Shown here: positions 1 to 13,309 of the stretch, one piece after another
Layout: each line of letters begins with the position of its first letter
Numbering within the stretch: the first letter of the stretch is position 1
Source of the DNA: Muscardinus avellanarius
Lineage: Eukaryota > Chordata > Mammalia > Rodentia > Gliridae
Direction: 5' to 3'
NCBI GenBank assembly: GCA_963383645.1
Contig: OY726559.1
Coordinates: 120,675,405-120,739,404, forward strand
DNA length: 64,000 nucleotides
Notes under the pieces: generated by a model
What the model was told of the DNA's origin: nothing
Database searches by the model: none
What the model saw: the letters and a program-made list of their open reading frames with translations, nothing else
Program-made: the position numbers and the translations under genes

Positions 1-366
1 GGCCTCAGACTTATGGTCCTCTTGCTTCAGCCTCTCAAGTAGCTGGGATTGCACGCATGTGCCACTGTGCTCTGCTAAGAAATACCTTTGTGTGTGCAAT
101 ACACAGACATACACACACAGACACACACACTGTCCCTCTCCCTCCATCACTCCCTCTCTCCTTTTCTCTCTCTGGGAATTGAACTCAGAAGTATTCAGGG
201 GTGAACTCTACTTTAGAGCTATACTCCCTGCTTTTGTATTTTATTTTTCATTTTGAAACAGGGTCTTGCTGAGTTATATCATATTGGCTTTGAACCTGTG
301 ATCCTCCTGTCTCAGTCTCCAGCCTCCCAAATACTGGGATTATAGGCATGCGCCACCATGCCCTGC
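1..366 (-). mobile_element. Two SINE copies, minus (1-75 partial; 165-366)
   Basis: The first is cut by the window edge and followed by a CA-rich tract (100-132). The second is type A, diverged, with a small duplication (cagtctccagcctccc) in its B1 half. Confidence 0.8.
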
Positions 367-394
367 TAAGAGGTACTTGTGTGTGTGCAGGGGG

Positions 395-886
395 GAGGGA
401 TATTGGGGATTAAACCCAGGGGCATTCTACTTCTGAGCTATATCCCCAGTCTTCTTTTATTTTTTATTTGAAAACAGAGTCTCACTAAGTTGTTGAAATT
501 GTCCCCAAACCTTTGACCCTTCTCTTTTAGCCTCCCAAGTACTGGGATTGTGAGTGTGCACCACCACACTCAGTCTACAAGTGCCATTTTTTTAAGGCTT
601 AAAACTTTTTAGACGTCCTCCCAACAAGATCATAACTGAATTTAAGGTTTTTTGTGGAGTTTTTGTTTGTTTGTTTGTTTGTTTATTTTTGGTACTGGGG
701 ACTGAACCTGAGGGCATCCTGCTTCTGAGCTATACCCTCAGCCAGTTTTATTTTTTCTTTTGAAACAGGATCTTGCTAAGTTGCTGAACATCTTTCTGAG
801 TTGCTGAGGCTGGCTTCAAACCTGTGATCCTCCAATCTCAGCCTCCCAGGTACTAGAATTGCAGGTGTATAGCACCATACCCAGAA
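395..886 (-). mobile_element. Two SINE type A copies, minus (395-576; 688-886)
   Basis: Both are full length and old. The second has a (GTTT)n tract at 660-688 beside its tail. Confidence 0.8.
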
Positions 887-931
887 GTTTTAGTCTTTTT
901 TGATGAATATTGTAATAAAAAGCTATGATTG

Positions 932-1137
932 AGCCCGGTGTGGTTGTCCATGCTTGTAATCCCAGTACTTGGGAGGCTGAAACAGGAGGATCGCGCAGGT
1001 TTGAAGTCAGCCTGAGCTACTTAGTGAGGCTGTCAGCACATTAGTGAGACCCTGTTTCCAAATAAAAATATAAACTAGGTCTGGGAGTGTAGCCCAGAGG
1101 TAGAAGGCCCCTGGTTCCATCCCTAGTACCACAAAAA

Positions 1138-1172
<35 letters not shown>

Positions 1173-1175
1173 ATA
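932..1175 (+). mobile_element. SINE, B-like
   Basis: Full length, tail (aaat)n at 1133-1175. Confidence 0.85.
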
Positions 1176-1823
1176 GCTATGATTTTAGTATGCTTTTAAA
1201 TCAATTTGTCTTTATTATTTATGCCAGAATCCATATCCAGATAAAATATAGATATTATATTCAATTAAAGTTTTTTTTTCAGGCAGAAGATAATGGGCAT
1301 ACAGATTCCCTGTAATAACCCTGTGACCTCACAGAGGTGCAAACCCCATGGTTGTGACTTGCTCATACAGAGCGGGGCTGAGAAGTATGTTCAGAAAACA
1401 ACCTGCTCATGCATGGAAATGTATAGGCTTATTTGAACTCAGTTGTATGAATACATTTTGAAAGCCAAGATACAAATATTTCAAATTTCTGTTTGAGTCT
1501 TGAGATAAACAGAATAAATTAATTATTCAGAAGCAAGACTTTTAATTCATGGTTGCATTATTTATTCTGTTTAGTTCAACTCAGAAATAATAGTTTAATG
1601 TTCTTGAATTCCTTGCTATGCTTGGGCAGTGACCATGTGTCCTCTGTAGGTTTTCATATATGGACTCTAATTAGGGCAGTACAGCAGGTGCATCCTTTCT
1701 TGTAGTGGACACATCCTGTCTGGGAGACTTGTAGTGAGTATGTGATCTGCATAGTTAAAGAAGATTCTCTGAATAGTGAAAAGCAAGACATCACTGCCCA
1801 TGTGAGCCTAAAGTGTAGTTAGT
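1176..1823. other. Unique AT-rich stretch
   Basis: No repeat or exon recognised. Confidence 0.6.
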
Positions 1824-2028
1824 TAGCCAGGTGTGGTCACACTTATAATCCCAGTACTCGGGAGGCTGAAACAGGAGGGTCTCAGGTTTGTAGCCAGCCT
1901 CAGCAACTTAGGCCCTCTGCAACTTAGTGAGACCCTCTTTCAAAATTAAAGAGTAAAATAGGACTGGGGGGTGTAGCTCAGAGGTAGAATATTCCCGGGT
2001 TCAATCCCTGATACCATACACACAAAAT
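1824..2028 (+). mobile_element. SINE type A
   Basis: Complete; the tRNA half is intact. Confidence 0.85.
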
Positions 2029-2129
2029 GTAGTTAGTTAAAAATATAAGATTAATATTCATCAAAAAGGTAAAGAAAGACTGAAGTGAGTATGATGTATC
2101 AGGGAAAGCTTGGGAGACTTTTTGGGATT

Positions 2130-2240
2130 AGAATTCAAATGGTTCTGGGTTCCAGATCCAGAATTTCATTTAATCCTCAAAATAGTTCAGTAGAGACAAG
2201 ATAGAGTAGGTAATATCCCATTTTACAGGTGTAAAATAGG
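2130..2240 (+). mobile_element. MIR or L2 fragment
   Basis: catttaatcctcaaaatagt ... aatatcccattttacaggtg is a typical MIR/L2 stretch; ends are unclear. Confidence 0.5.
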
Positions 2241-2357
2241 AAATAGGAATAGTAAAATAAAATAGGAAATAGGAAAAGCATCTCAAAATTTCATTTTCCC
2301 AAAGACCCATGTAATGGTGACATTGAAGAGCTAGATTTTAAATCCATTTGACTCCAT

Positions 2358-2358
<1 letters not shown>

Positions 2359-2411
<53 letters not shown>

Positions 2412-2422
2412 TGTGTGTGTGT
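2359..2422. repeat. (TG)n microsatellite
   Basis: About 64 bp with one interruption. It is the decayed tail of the adjacent minus-strand SINE. Confidence 0.95.
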
Positions 2423-2592
2423 TACTGGGGATGGAACCCAGGGCCATTCTACCTCCAGGCTACATTCCCAGGGTCTCACTAAGTTGCTGAGATTCTCACT
2501 TAAGTAGCTGAGGCTGGTTTTGAACCTGTACGATCCTCCTCTCTCAGCCTCCCAAGTACTGATATTATAAGTGTGCGCCACCATGCCTGGCT
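2423..2592 (-). mobile_element. SINE, minus, internally shortened
   Basis: The linker is lost: the tRNA half runs directly into ggtctcactaagttgctg. Confidence 0.85.
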
Positions 2593-2956
2593 TTATGCCC
2601 AGTCTTTTTACCTCTGAAGAACACAATATCCGAAATCCCACAATTGAGGTTCACAACCATCCCCAATAGGATCTTACTCATCCATTTTAGCCGTACATCT
2701 CTTGGCTCCCACAATCCTTTGCTCCCATATTTGGTAGATCCATGCCAAGGACGACAGATAAGGCGTCTGTTTTTTTTGTTTTTGATGGCTTGACATTTAG
2801 CACCAGCTACCTTTTTATTCATGTAGTGCCAGCTGTTGAAAATATCCTGTCCTCTCTTCTGCTTAATTATGACAAGATCATCTATTCAAAGATAAAAGGG
2901 TTTGTGTGTTTAGGAGAAAAGAAAAGGCTGTGAATAATGGTGTGGACATTTTATTT
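2593..2956. other. Unique stretch
   Basis: Nothing recognised. Confidence 0.5.
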
Positions 2957-3155
2957 TATTTTATTTTTTGGTGGTACTGGGGTTCCTGGAAGCCCTTCTC
3001 CCTCCAGGCTACACTCCCAGACCTATTTTTACATTTTTATTTGGAAACAGGGTCTCCTAAGCCAGTGTACGTGGCTGGCTTTGAACCTATGCGATCCTCC
3101 TGTCTCTGCCTCCCAAGCGCCGGGATTACAAGCGTGCGCCACCACGCCTGGCCGC
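2957..3155 (-). mobile_element. SINE type C
   Basis: Shows both type C marks: aagccagtgtacgtggctggctt hairpin region and 'ggttcctggaagcccttc'. Confidence 0.9.
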
Positions 3156-3527
3156 CATTTATTTAAAAGAAAAAGAAATGACCAAAGAGGTTGGCAAGTA
3201 CTTAGTTGAAGGTGGACAATGTAACCCATGGTGCACCTGTTCTGCAACACCTCCCTCTTCCTCTTGGTCTGCCTCCTATTCCCCGTTGTCTTAACAGCCC
3301 AGTCACTGGGTCCAGCTCTCTTCCTCCCCTCTCCTACCTATCTTGGCTTGTTTACTTTCATTTCCTTTATAGTGTTACATAAAAATTTGTTCCCAAAAAT
3401 TGGTGTTCTCATTTTGCTTGATTTTACTATTACAGAAGAAGGGAGAAAAGATGTAATTTGGTTAAAAAAAAAAACCCACACATACTTATCCAATATTTGG
3501 AAGCTGCTGTGAAGTCTGTTTTTGTTT

Positions 3528-3581
3528 TTGTTGTTGTTGTTGTTGTTGCTGTTGCTGTTGTTGTTGTTGTTGTTGTTGTTG
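3528..3581. repeat. (GTT)n microsatellite
   Basis: Eighteen trinucleotides with GCT interruptions; probably transcribed in the CD160 3' UTR as (AAC)n. Confidence 0.9.
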
Positions 3582-3784
3582 AATTGGTGCTGAGGTAAGA
3601 AGAAGCAGGTTTGGTTGGCAGAGGGGAGAGTAAGTCAAGGAATATGCTGATTTGCCCCAGCGTAGGTTCCCCAAGGTTCTTGTCATCTTTAGCATCTGTT
3701 TCCATGTGCCTTGCATCTTTCTCCTCTGTACATATTGTTAGGTTTCTTGCTGTAATTTTTTTTAAGTTTCTTTTGGCACAAGGC

Positions 3785-3792
3785 TTATAAAG
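3785..3792 (-). CDS. CD160: CD160 terminal coding exon (last two residues and stop)
   Basis: A strong acceptor (ttttctttccacag) at 3806-3793 precedes CTTTATAA. Joined to the last G of the previous exon this reads GCT TTA TAA, i.e. Ala-Leu-stop, the same C-terminus (..VAL-x-AL) as the human GPI form. The exon was found by this phase and residue match; the 3' UTR presumably runs on below 3785. No poly(A) signal is assigned. Confidence 0.75.
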
Positions 3793-6700
3793 CTGTGGAA
3801 AGAAAATGAACAAAATGGCTGATATAATAAGAGCCTGATGTCCTGGGATGTGGACTCAGTAGCCCTCATGATGAGGGGAGGGAGGAGGAAAGTGGCAACA
3901 CAGCACATAGGTTGTGTTACCCCTGAAGTCGGGGTCGGAATCTTGGGCACATCTAATTCTGACAAATGCTGTGACTAAGCAAACTGCGGATCCCTCCTGG
4001 CTGGAAAGGGGGACAGCGAAGAAATAGAGGGAGGCTGCTCAGAAGCTTAAGGAAGGTTTTCCACAGTGTGCATGCTGAGGCTGGCCTTGAACCTCTGGTC
4101 CTCTTGTCTTAGCCTCCCAAGTACTAAGATTATAGCTGTGTGCCACTGCACCCATCCTCATAAATTTAAGAGCCTACTATTACCAGGTACAATGGCACAC
4201 ACCTGTAATCCTAGTACTTGAGAGGCTAAAACAGGAGGATTACAGGTTCAAGGACAGCCTTGGCAAGTAGTGAGATTCTCAGCAACCTGTATGACCTGTT
4301 TAGAAAAAAAGGGGGGCTGGGGGTGTAGCTCAGAGGTAGAAGGCCCCTGGGTTCCATCCCCAAGACCATGAAAAATAAATAAATGGGGCCTATTATGTGT
4401 CTGGTATTGTCCTTTCTTGGGGTAAACAAGACAAAGTCCTTACAGCGCTTACATTCTGGTGGCATTCAAGCCAGTAGTTACTGAGGAAAGCCTAAATGAG
4501 TTGGAATTCAGAATGCCGAGAACAGGCAAAACTTGCCCCAGTTGCTCATGCAAAAATATAATAACAGGTTTCTGGAAGTTTCAGTCTTTTTGTTATAGGG
4601 AAACCCCTCCTCCCTGTTGAAAAATGAGGCTCAAGAGGACTCAGCTACAAGTAGTTAATACACTCAATCTGGCCATCTGCTTCACTGAGAAATCGTATTG
4701 TTCAAAATCCATCTGCAGTCTTGTTCCTCTTCACATAATAGCCAAAGATCTGTTGCCTCAACTTGTACCTAAATACTTGCTATTGCCCTCCCGCTGGCCT
4801 TTCCTCATGGGTCTGATTCCACCCAGCGGAAGGTCTGCTCCAACTGTTGTCTATAGATACAGTATTATGAGTCTTCAGTACCTTTGAGTTGTTTTCACCC
4901 ACACATCTGTAACCCATGGACTGAAACCACAAGGCTAGCCAGGGTTTGAGGAACATTCTCCATTTCCTTGGGGCATTTTTTCATCTAGGGATTAACCAAG
5001 ATGGCAAAGGCTCAGCGCTCATTGCTTGGAGCGCTTGAGGCTCTTCTGGACATACCTTCAAGGGCCACCAGGCTGGCGACGAGCATCCCCCAGACCTTTG
5101 CTTGCAGAGAGCTTGAGCTACGAGGGCTTTCACTCTGGCTGCCCTTGGGGTGTTTTTTTTGTTTCAATCCAGTCACTGTGTAGTCCCCTGTCTCTGGTTC
5201 AAAAGAGAATCATGGAGCAGGGGAGGGTTGCAGAAATCATTAATACCTCCTTAGGCTTCATCTCAGAACATTTTTAATGTGATCTCCAAGCATACCTCCC
5301 AACAGAAATTGCACAAATTTTTAACATTTGTGGGCGGTAATCGATTTAAGCAGAAATAAGTGAATACAGAGTCTAGCATATGTTAGACAGTGGGGATGCA
5401 AATAGACCTTGGGGTTTCATCAGAGAGGCAGCTAAAACTGCTTAGTCATCATGGACTTGGGTGGGGGTCCCAAGATTTGTCTACTTTACAAATCACCTTT
5501 GAGCCAGGCGTGGTGGCTCAGGCTTGTAATCCCAGCATTTGAAAGGCTGAGACAGGAGGATTGCAGTTCGAAGACAGATCAGCTACTACTTAGGCCCTTT
5601 CAGCTACTACTTAGGCCCTTTGCAACTCAATGAGACCCTGTTTCGAAATAAAGAATTAAAAATAGGGCTGGGGTGTAGCTCAGAGGTAGAATGCCCTTGG
5701 GTTCCATTCCCAATACCACCAAAAAAAAAAAAAAATCATCTTTGGGAGTGGATCAAGCAATTAAAACAAGGATGCCCACTATCACCACTCGTTTTCAATA
5801 TAGTCCTCAAGACTTGCCACAGCAATAGGACAAGAGAAGGAAATCAAAGGAATTTGAATAGAAAAAGAAGAATTAAAACACTTTATTTGCAGATGGCATG
5901 ATCCTTTATCTAGAAGACCCAATGAACTCAACCAAAAGACTACTGGAGCTGATTAACCAATTCAGCAAAGTAGCAGGCTACAAAATCAATCCAAAGAAAA
6001 CAGTTGCTTTTCTTTATGCCAACAATGAATCCACAATGAAAGAAAAAAAAAACAATTCTATTCACTATACCTCAAAACCAATAAAATACCTAGGAATAAA
6101 CCTAACCAAAGATGTAAAAGACCTACAATGAAAACTATAAAACATTAAAAAAAGAAATTGAAGAAAACCTTGGAAGATGGAAAGATCTCCCTTGCTCATG
6201 GATAGGCAGAATATCATCAAAATGACCATTCTGCCCAAAGTGATCTATAGATTCAATGCAATTCCTATTAAAATGCCAATGGCATTCTTCATAGACCTAG
6301 GAAAATCAGTCATGAATTTTATGTGGAGAAAGAAAAGATCCAGAATAGCCAAAGCAATCCTCAACAACAAGAACCATGCAGGAGGCATCACAATCCTGGA
6401 CTTCAAATTATACTATAGAGCCGGGCGTGGTGGCACACGCTTGTAATCCCCGCGCTTGGGAGGCTGAAACAGGAGGATCGCACAGTTCGAAGCCAGCCTC
6501 AGCTACTTAGTGAGGCTTTCAGCAACTTAGTGAGACCCTGTTTCCAAATAAAATTAAAAAAAAAAAAGGTCTGGGAGTATAGCCCGGAGGTAGAAACCCT
6601 CTGGTTTCCACTCCCAGGACCGCCAAATTATACTATAGAGCACTAGTAGTAAAAACAGCATAGTAATGGCACAACAGGCGTACTGACCAGTGGAACAGAA

Positions 6701-8593
6701 TAGAAGATACAGAAACAAACCCACACACCTCTAGTCTATATTTGACAAAGGGGCCAAACTCACGTGCTGGAGAAAAGACAGCCTTTTCAACAAATGGTGC
6801 TCGGAGAACTGGCTGTCCATTTGTAAAAAGATGGAAATAAATTCTTACCTCTCACCATGCATAGTAATCAACTCGAGATGGATCAAAGACTTAGAAATTA
6901 GACCAGAGACTGTGGTGTTATTAGAAGAGGGCATAGGATCTACACTCTAACATAGAGGCACAGGCAGTAACTTTCTCAACAAGACCTCCAAAGCGCAGGA
7001 AATTAAAGCAAGAATTAACAAGTGGGATGGCATCAAACTAAAAAGTTCTCATCAAAGGAAACCATCAAGAACCTAAAGACAAAGCCTACAGAATGGGAGA
7101 TCTTTACCCAATCTGATAAGGGGCTAATAACCAGAGTATACAAAGAGCTCCAAAGACTCTACACTAGCAAAACAAACAATCAAGAAATGGGCCACTGAAC
7201 TGAACAGACACTTCACAAAAGAAATACAAATGGTCAATAGATACATGAAAAGATGCTCTACATCATTAGCCATCAGGAAGATGCAAATCAAAACTACACT
7301 AAGATTCCATCTAACCCCAGTCAGAGTGGCAAGCATAAAGAAATAAGTGTTGGCGAGGATGTGGGGAAAGAGGGACTCTTTCACTGTTGGTGGGAGTGCA
7401 AACTAGTTCAGCCACTATGGATATTAGTGTGGAGATTCCTTAGAAAACTGGCAATAAATAGATCTACCATATGATCCAGTTATACCTCTCCTGGGTATTT
7501 GTCCAAAAGGGTTGAAATCAGAGAACTACAATAACATGCATACCCATGTTTATAGAAGCACAATTCGTAATAGTCAAAATATAGAACCAACCTAGGTCTC
7601 CATCAACAGATGAATGGATTGCAAAATTATGGGAAATACACACAATGGAATTCTATTCAGCTATAAAGAAGAACAAAATCATGGCATTCACAAGAAGATG
7701 GAAAGACCTGGAGAACATTATGTTGAGATCAGCCAAGCACAGAAAGAGAAGAGACTTATGTTTTCTGTAATATTCTCAAACCAAGGAGGATTAGGGATAC
7801 CAGAGGGACTCCAGACAATGGAGGAGAAACCTCATCAAAGCTAGAATGGAAGGATGGGAGAGGAAGAAGGCTGGGGTTGATTAATGAAGGAGCTACATCC
7901 GAATTTGTGTAAAAATATAAATATAGCATGGTTAACATGGACACTTATTGTTGGGTGGGGGGAAGGGGTAGTGGGGGGAAAGCTACCAAGCATAGTCTGA
8001 ATGTATGTCATTTTCAATATGTTCCACATAAAAATAAAAATAAATTTAAAAAATAAAAAATAAAACTTGGGCTTTAGAATAGATCTGGATTTTTATTCAT
8101 CACTGACTTGCTGAGTGAACCTGGACAAATTATCTCTGAACATTAGTTGTCAGATCAATAATAGTACCAACCTCAAAAGTTCATGGAGATTAAATAATAT
8201 ATCACTTCTCACAGTGCCTGGCATACAGTAAGTACACGGTATGTATAAAATACTGTTTATTAGTGTTACGTGTTACCTGCCTGGTCTTACTAGTTTCATC
8301 TTCTAAAAGGAATCTAACTTCCACAGTTGGGGTCTTCCACATGAGAGACTGAGGAAGGTGTCCATTGTTGGGGGAAACGATCACAAGTAGCCTCACTTGG
8401 GAGGTCTGAGGAGAGTACGAGAAGGACTGCATTGGACCTCATTCTGTTCTCCACAGCACTGTGCCTGGGATGTGCAATAAATATTACATGTATGAAAGGG
8501 ATGTAAATACCATGAGTTTAACTGGAACAAAATATCCACATAAATAGTAGAATGAAATTTATAAATGGAGCCTCCAGTGCCAGGATAAAGTAA

Positions 8594-8652
<59 letters not shown>

Positions 8653-11600
8653 GCTGGGAATTGAACCCAGGGACACTCTACTTCCTAGTTACACCCAGCC
8701 GTGTGTGTGGGGGGGGGTACTGGGGATTTTTGTGTGTGTGTGGTACTGGGGGTGGAACCCAGAGGCTTTCTACCTCCGGGCTATACTCCCAGACCTATTT
8801 TATATTTTTATTTGGAAACAGGGTTTCACTAAGTTGCTGAGAGCCTCACAAAATAACTGAGGATGGCTTTGGACCTCTGCGATCCTCCTGTCTCAGCCTC
8901 CCAAGTGCAGGGATAACAAATGTGCACCACCATGCCCAGCTTTATTTATTTTAATTTAATTTAATTTTATGGTACTGGGGCATTCTACCTCTGAGCTACA
9001 CCCCCAGCCCTATTTTTTATTCTTTTTTTTTTTTTTTTTTTTTTTTGCGATACTGTGGATGGAACCCAGGGGCATTCTACCTCTGAGCTATACACTCGGC
9101 CCTATTTTCAATTCTTTATTTTTGAACCAGAGTCTCACTAATTTGCAGAGGGTCTCTCTAAGTAGCTGAGTCTGTCCACAAACTCGGATCCTCCTGTCTC
9201 AGCCTCCCAAATGCTGGGATTACAAGCATGTGCCACCATGCCCAGCTTTATTTTTTATTCTTTATTTTGAAACAAGGTCTCACTAAGTTGCAGAGGGCCT
9301 CACTAAGTAGCTGAGGCTGTCCACAAACCTGTGATCCTCCTGTCTCAGCCTCCCAAGTACTGGGATTACAAGCATGCGCTATCACACCTGGCCCAGCTTT
9401 ATTTATTTATTTTTTATTACAGAACAGGTTCTCACTAAGTTCCTGAGGGCTTCACTAAGTTGCTTTTAACCTGTGATCCTCCCATCTCAGCCTTCCAAAT
9501 ACTGGGATTACAAGTGTGTGCTATCACACCTGGCATCTCAGCCCTTTCTGTTTTATTATTTTTAAATTTTTGAACCTAGGTCTTTCTAAATCACTGCATG
9601 CTGGCCTTGAACTTACCATCCTCCTGCTTCAGCCTCCTGAGCATAAAGATTACAGGTGCGCACCACCATGCCAAACTAGTGACGTAGTTAGACTTTATGG
9701 GTAGTGAGAAGCCATTGGAATTCTTTGGCGGTGTAGCATGTATGAGAGAGCTTTTTTTTCTTTTCAGTACTGGGGATAGCACCCAGGGGCAGTCTACTTC
9801 TGAGCTACACCCTAGCCCTTTTTTTTAAAAGTTTTTTATTTTGAAACAGGGTCTCACTGAGTTGCAAAAGGCCTTACTAAGTAGCTGAGGCTGTCTGCTG
9901 TCTCCTGGCTCAGCCTCCCAAATTCTGGGATTACAACAAGTGTGTACCACCACGCCTGGCTCTAAAAGAGAATTTTATTTTATTATTTATTAATTTATTG
10001 TGGTTCTGGGGGTGAAACTCAGGGGCTTTTCTACCTCCAGGCTATATTCCCAGACCTACTTTATATTTTATTTAAAAACAGAGTCTCACTAAGTTGCTGA
10101 GAACCTTGCTAAGTAGCTGAGGCTGGCTTCAAACCTGCGCAATCCTCCTATCCCAGCCTCCCAAGCGCTGGGATTACAAGTGTGCACCACCATGCCTGGC
10201 CTTAAAAGAGCATTTTAGAAAGAAAATTTTGATGACAGTATGTAGACTATTGGAGGCAGAGATGGTGGACCATTTTTTAGGCAACCATTCAATGCTATGG
10301 GAGAGAAAAAGATGGGTAAGACAGTCAGTGTTCTCAAGGAACTCACCAGTTAGAAGGCTATATGAGCAGGCCATGGGTGCACATGCCTCTAATCCCAGCA
10401 CTTCCGGAGATGAGATAGGAGGATCTTAAGTTAAAACACAGCAAGTAGTGAGACTCAGCAACCTAGCAGGACTCTGTTTCAAAATTAAAATAGGGCTGGG
10501 AGTACAGCTCAGAGGTTAAATGCCCCTGGGTTTAATTCCCAATACTACTACTACTACAAAAAAAATTAGAGTACTATAAGAATATTTTAAGTGTGAGGTG
10601 ATGAAGACTTGAAAAACATCTTTGGATAGGAAGGAATAAATGTAGGAGACAACCAGTAATATTTAGTAACTGACTGGGAAATAAAAAAAAAAAAGGAGAC
10701 ACTACAGTTTTGACTGAGAATCCTGGGTAGACACGGCTCCAGAGAATAGTCTTGACGTTGAATATGACATATGAATATGGGGACATGGTAGGGCATCCAG
10801 GAGCTAGTGCCCATTTATTTGTGGGAATGTTTAATGAAAATTGAAGAGTAAAGTTAAAGCTGGAGAAGTTGATTCATGGGTCATTTTAAGGAGGTGCAGG
10901 TGTGAATTGGGGGATGTGAAGTTGGGGGAGATAGAAAAGGTTGAAGGGGTGAGAAAAGAGTTGGGAATACTCAAGAGGTGGGAGGAGAAGGTGGGTGGCA
11001 AAGAGAAAAGAAACCCCAGACAGCCATTGCTAACCATTCGAGAGAGATTATTCCTAAATAATATCCTCATGTTACCACTTCCTATCTATGAAATTTAGAC
11101 TTTCTGTTATAGTAGATGATGATACGGTTCTGTCCACCTTCACCACCCCTGTTTGTTTTTGCAATGCTAGGGATTCAGCTCAGGGCCTCACACATACTAG
11201 GCAAGTGTTTTTTTCCACTGACCCTAGGCCCAGAAAATAGAGTTCTTTCAAACAACAACTCTTCCTCCTCCTCTTCCTTATTTTTTGGTACTAAGGATTG
11301 AACCCAGGGGTACTCTACTCTGAGCCACACCCCCAGTCCTATTTTATTTTACTTTTTTTTTGTTTTTATTTTTTATTTTTTTGGTGGTACTGGGGTTCCT
11401 GGAAGCCCTTCTACCTACGGGCTACACTCCCAGACCTATTTTTACATTTTTATTTGGAAACAGGGTCTCCTAAGCCAGCGCACGCGGCTGGCTTCGAACC
11501 TGCGCGATCCTCCTGTCTCTGCCTCCCAAGCGCGGGGATTACAAGCGTGCGCCACCACGCCCAGCTATTTTACTTTTTTTTTTTTAAACTTTGTCTCACC

Positions 11601-12997
11601 ATCTCACTTATTTGCTGAAGGCCTTGCTAAATTGCTGAGACTGGCTTTGAACCTGTGAACCTCCAGTCTCAGCCTCCCAAGTCCTGGGATTACAAACATG
11701 CGCCACCACAGCCATCTATCTGCTAGCTTCTTTAAAAGCTGACTTCCGGCGAGGATTTTCAAGTCTGACTCATGTAAGACCGCCGTGAGTCATGTCAGAC
11801 TGTTTTCTCACACTGTTATTTTGGCTGAATGTGGAATTCTAAATAGAAGGGTTCCCCCCCTCTCCACAGAATATTTAAGGTTTGCTCTCTTGTCTTGGGA
11901 CATAAGAACACAGAGTTGTTCATTTTCTCGCTCTCTCTCCCTCTATTATTTACTTTTTTTTTTTTTTTTTTTTTTTTGGTACTGGAGATTGAACCTAGAG
12001 GCGTTCTACCTCCAAGCCACAGCCTCAGCCCTATTTATTTCTTATTTGGAAACGGTCTCACTAGGTTGCTGAGAGCCTCGCTATGTTGCCAAGACTTTTT
12101 TTTTTTTTTTTTTTTTTTACCAGTGTGGGGATGGAACCCAGGGGCATTCTATCTACAGTCTACGTACCTCCAGCCCTATTTTTTTTTTTTTTATTCTTTA
12201 TTTTGAAACAGGGTCTCACTAAGTTGCAGAGGGCCTCACTAAGTAGCTGAGGCTGGCTGTGAACCGCGATCCTCTGGTCTCAGCCTCCTGAATGCTTGGG
12301 ATTACAAGCGTGCACCACCATGCCTGGATGAAGCTGGCTTTGAACTTGTGATCCTCCTGTCTCAGCCGCCCAAGTGCTGGGGTCACAGACTGGTCACCAT
12401 GTCTAGCTCTTGATGGTCCTTTTATAAAGCTGGGGCTGGAGTGTCCCTGTGTGGTCTATGCCAAAGTGGTAATGGAGCATGTGCAAAACGAAGGAGATTT
12501 GTGGAGGTGAAAGGCCCTGGAAAGGCTGAGGTCCAGAGCAACCGTCTCAGGTCCTGTTCAGCTTTCTGATTTCTGGTTCTGGGAAGTGGTACTCATGTGA
12601 GCAGCTGTATTTTTGCTTTAACCTTCTTCCCTTTAATCTAGGGTGGGCTGAGTGGATTTCTTGCAATTAAATATTTCTTTAGATAAACATCAGTTATGTA
12701 CCATGGTGCAGGCTTATAATCCCAGCACTTGGGAAGCTGAGACTGTAATATTTTAGGTTTGAGGCCAGTGGGTGGCAATTTAGTAATATCCTGCTTGGAA
12801 TAAAAAAATAAGGTGGGTGTGGTTGAACACACCTGTAATGACTGTACTTGGGAGGCTGAAATGGAGGATGGAAGGTTCAAGGCCAGCCCAGGCAATATAG
12901 TGGGGCTTCTAGCAACTAGTGAGACCCTGTTTTCAAATCAGAAATAAAACTGGTATGGGGATGCAGCTTGGAGATAGAATGCCTCTGGGTTCAATAC

Positions 12998-13059
<62 letters not shown>

Positions 13060-13271
13060 TTTTCAATCCCCAATACAAAATAAAAGCCAGGTGTGGTGGC
13101 ACATATTTGTAATTCTAGTACTTGGGATGGTGAGACAGGAGGATCACAGGTTTGAGGACAGCCTCAGCAGGAAGTGAGAATCTCAGCAAGTTAGCAAGAC
13201 CCTGTTTCAAAATAAAAATAAAATAGGCTGGGGTGTAGCTCAGAGATAGACTGCCCCCAGGTTCAATCCTC

Positions 13272-13309
<38 letters not shown>

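Larger units (their letters stand above)
3156..4072. other. Unique stretch containing the CD160 terminal coding exon
   Basis: Holds the 3785-3792 coding end and, on the minus strand, the likely 3' UTR, with an imperfect (GTT)n at 3528-3581. No other feature seen. Confidence 0.6.
4385..5501. other. Unique stretch around the CD160 GPI-signal exon
   Basis: Apart from the exon at 5056-5193 and its read-through extension, nothing is recognised. Confidence 0.6.

Noticed and set aside
2291..2822. Open frames running through SINEs and (TG)n tracts here and throughout the window
   Set aside because: They translate SINE and microsatellite sequence (recurrent '[12 protein letters not shown]', 'THTHTH', 'CVCVCV' patterns) and have no gene context.
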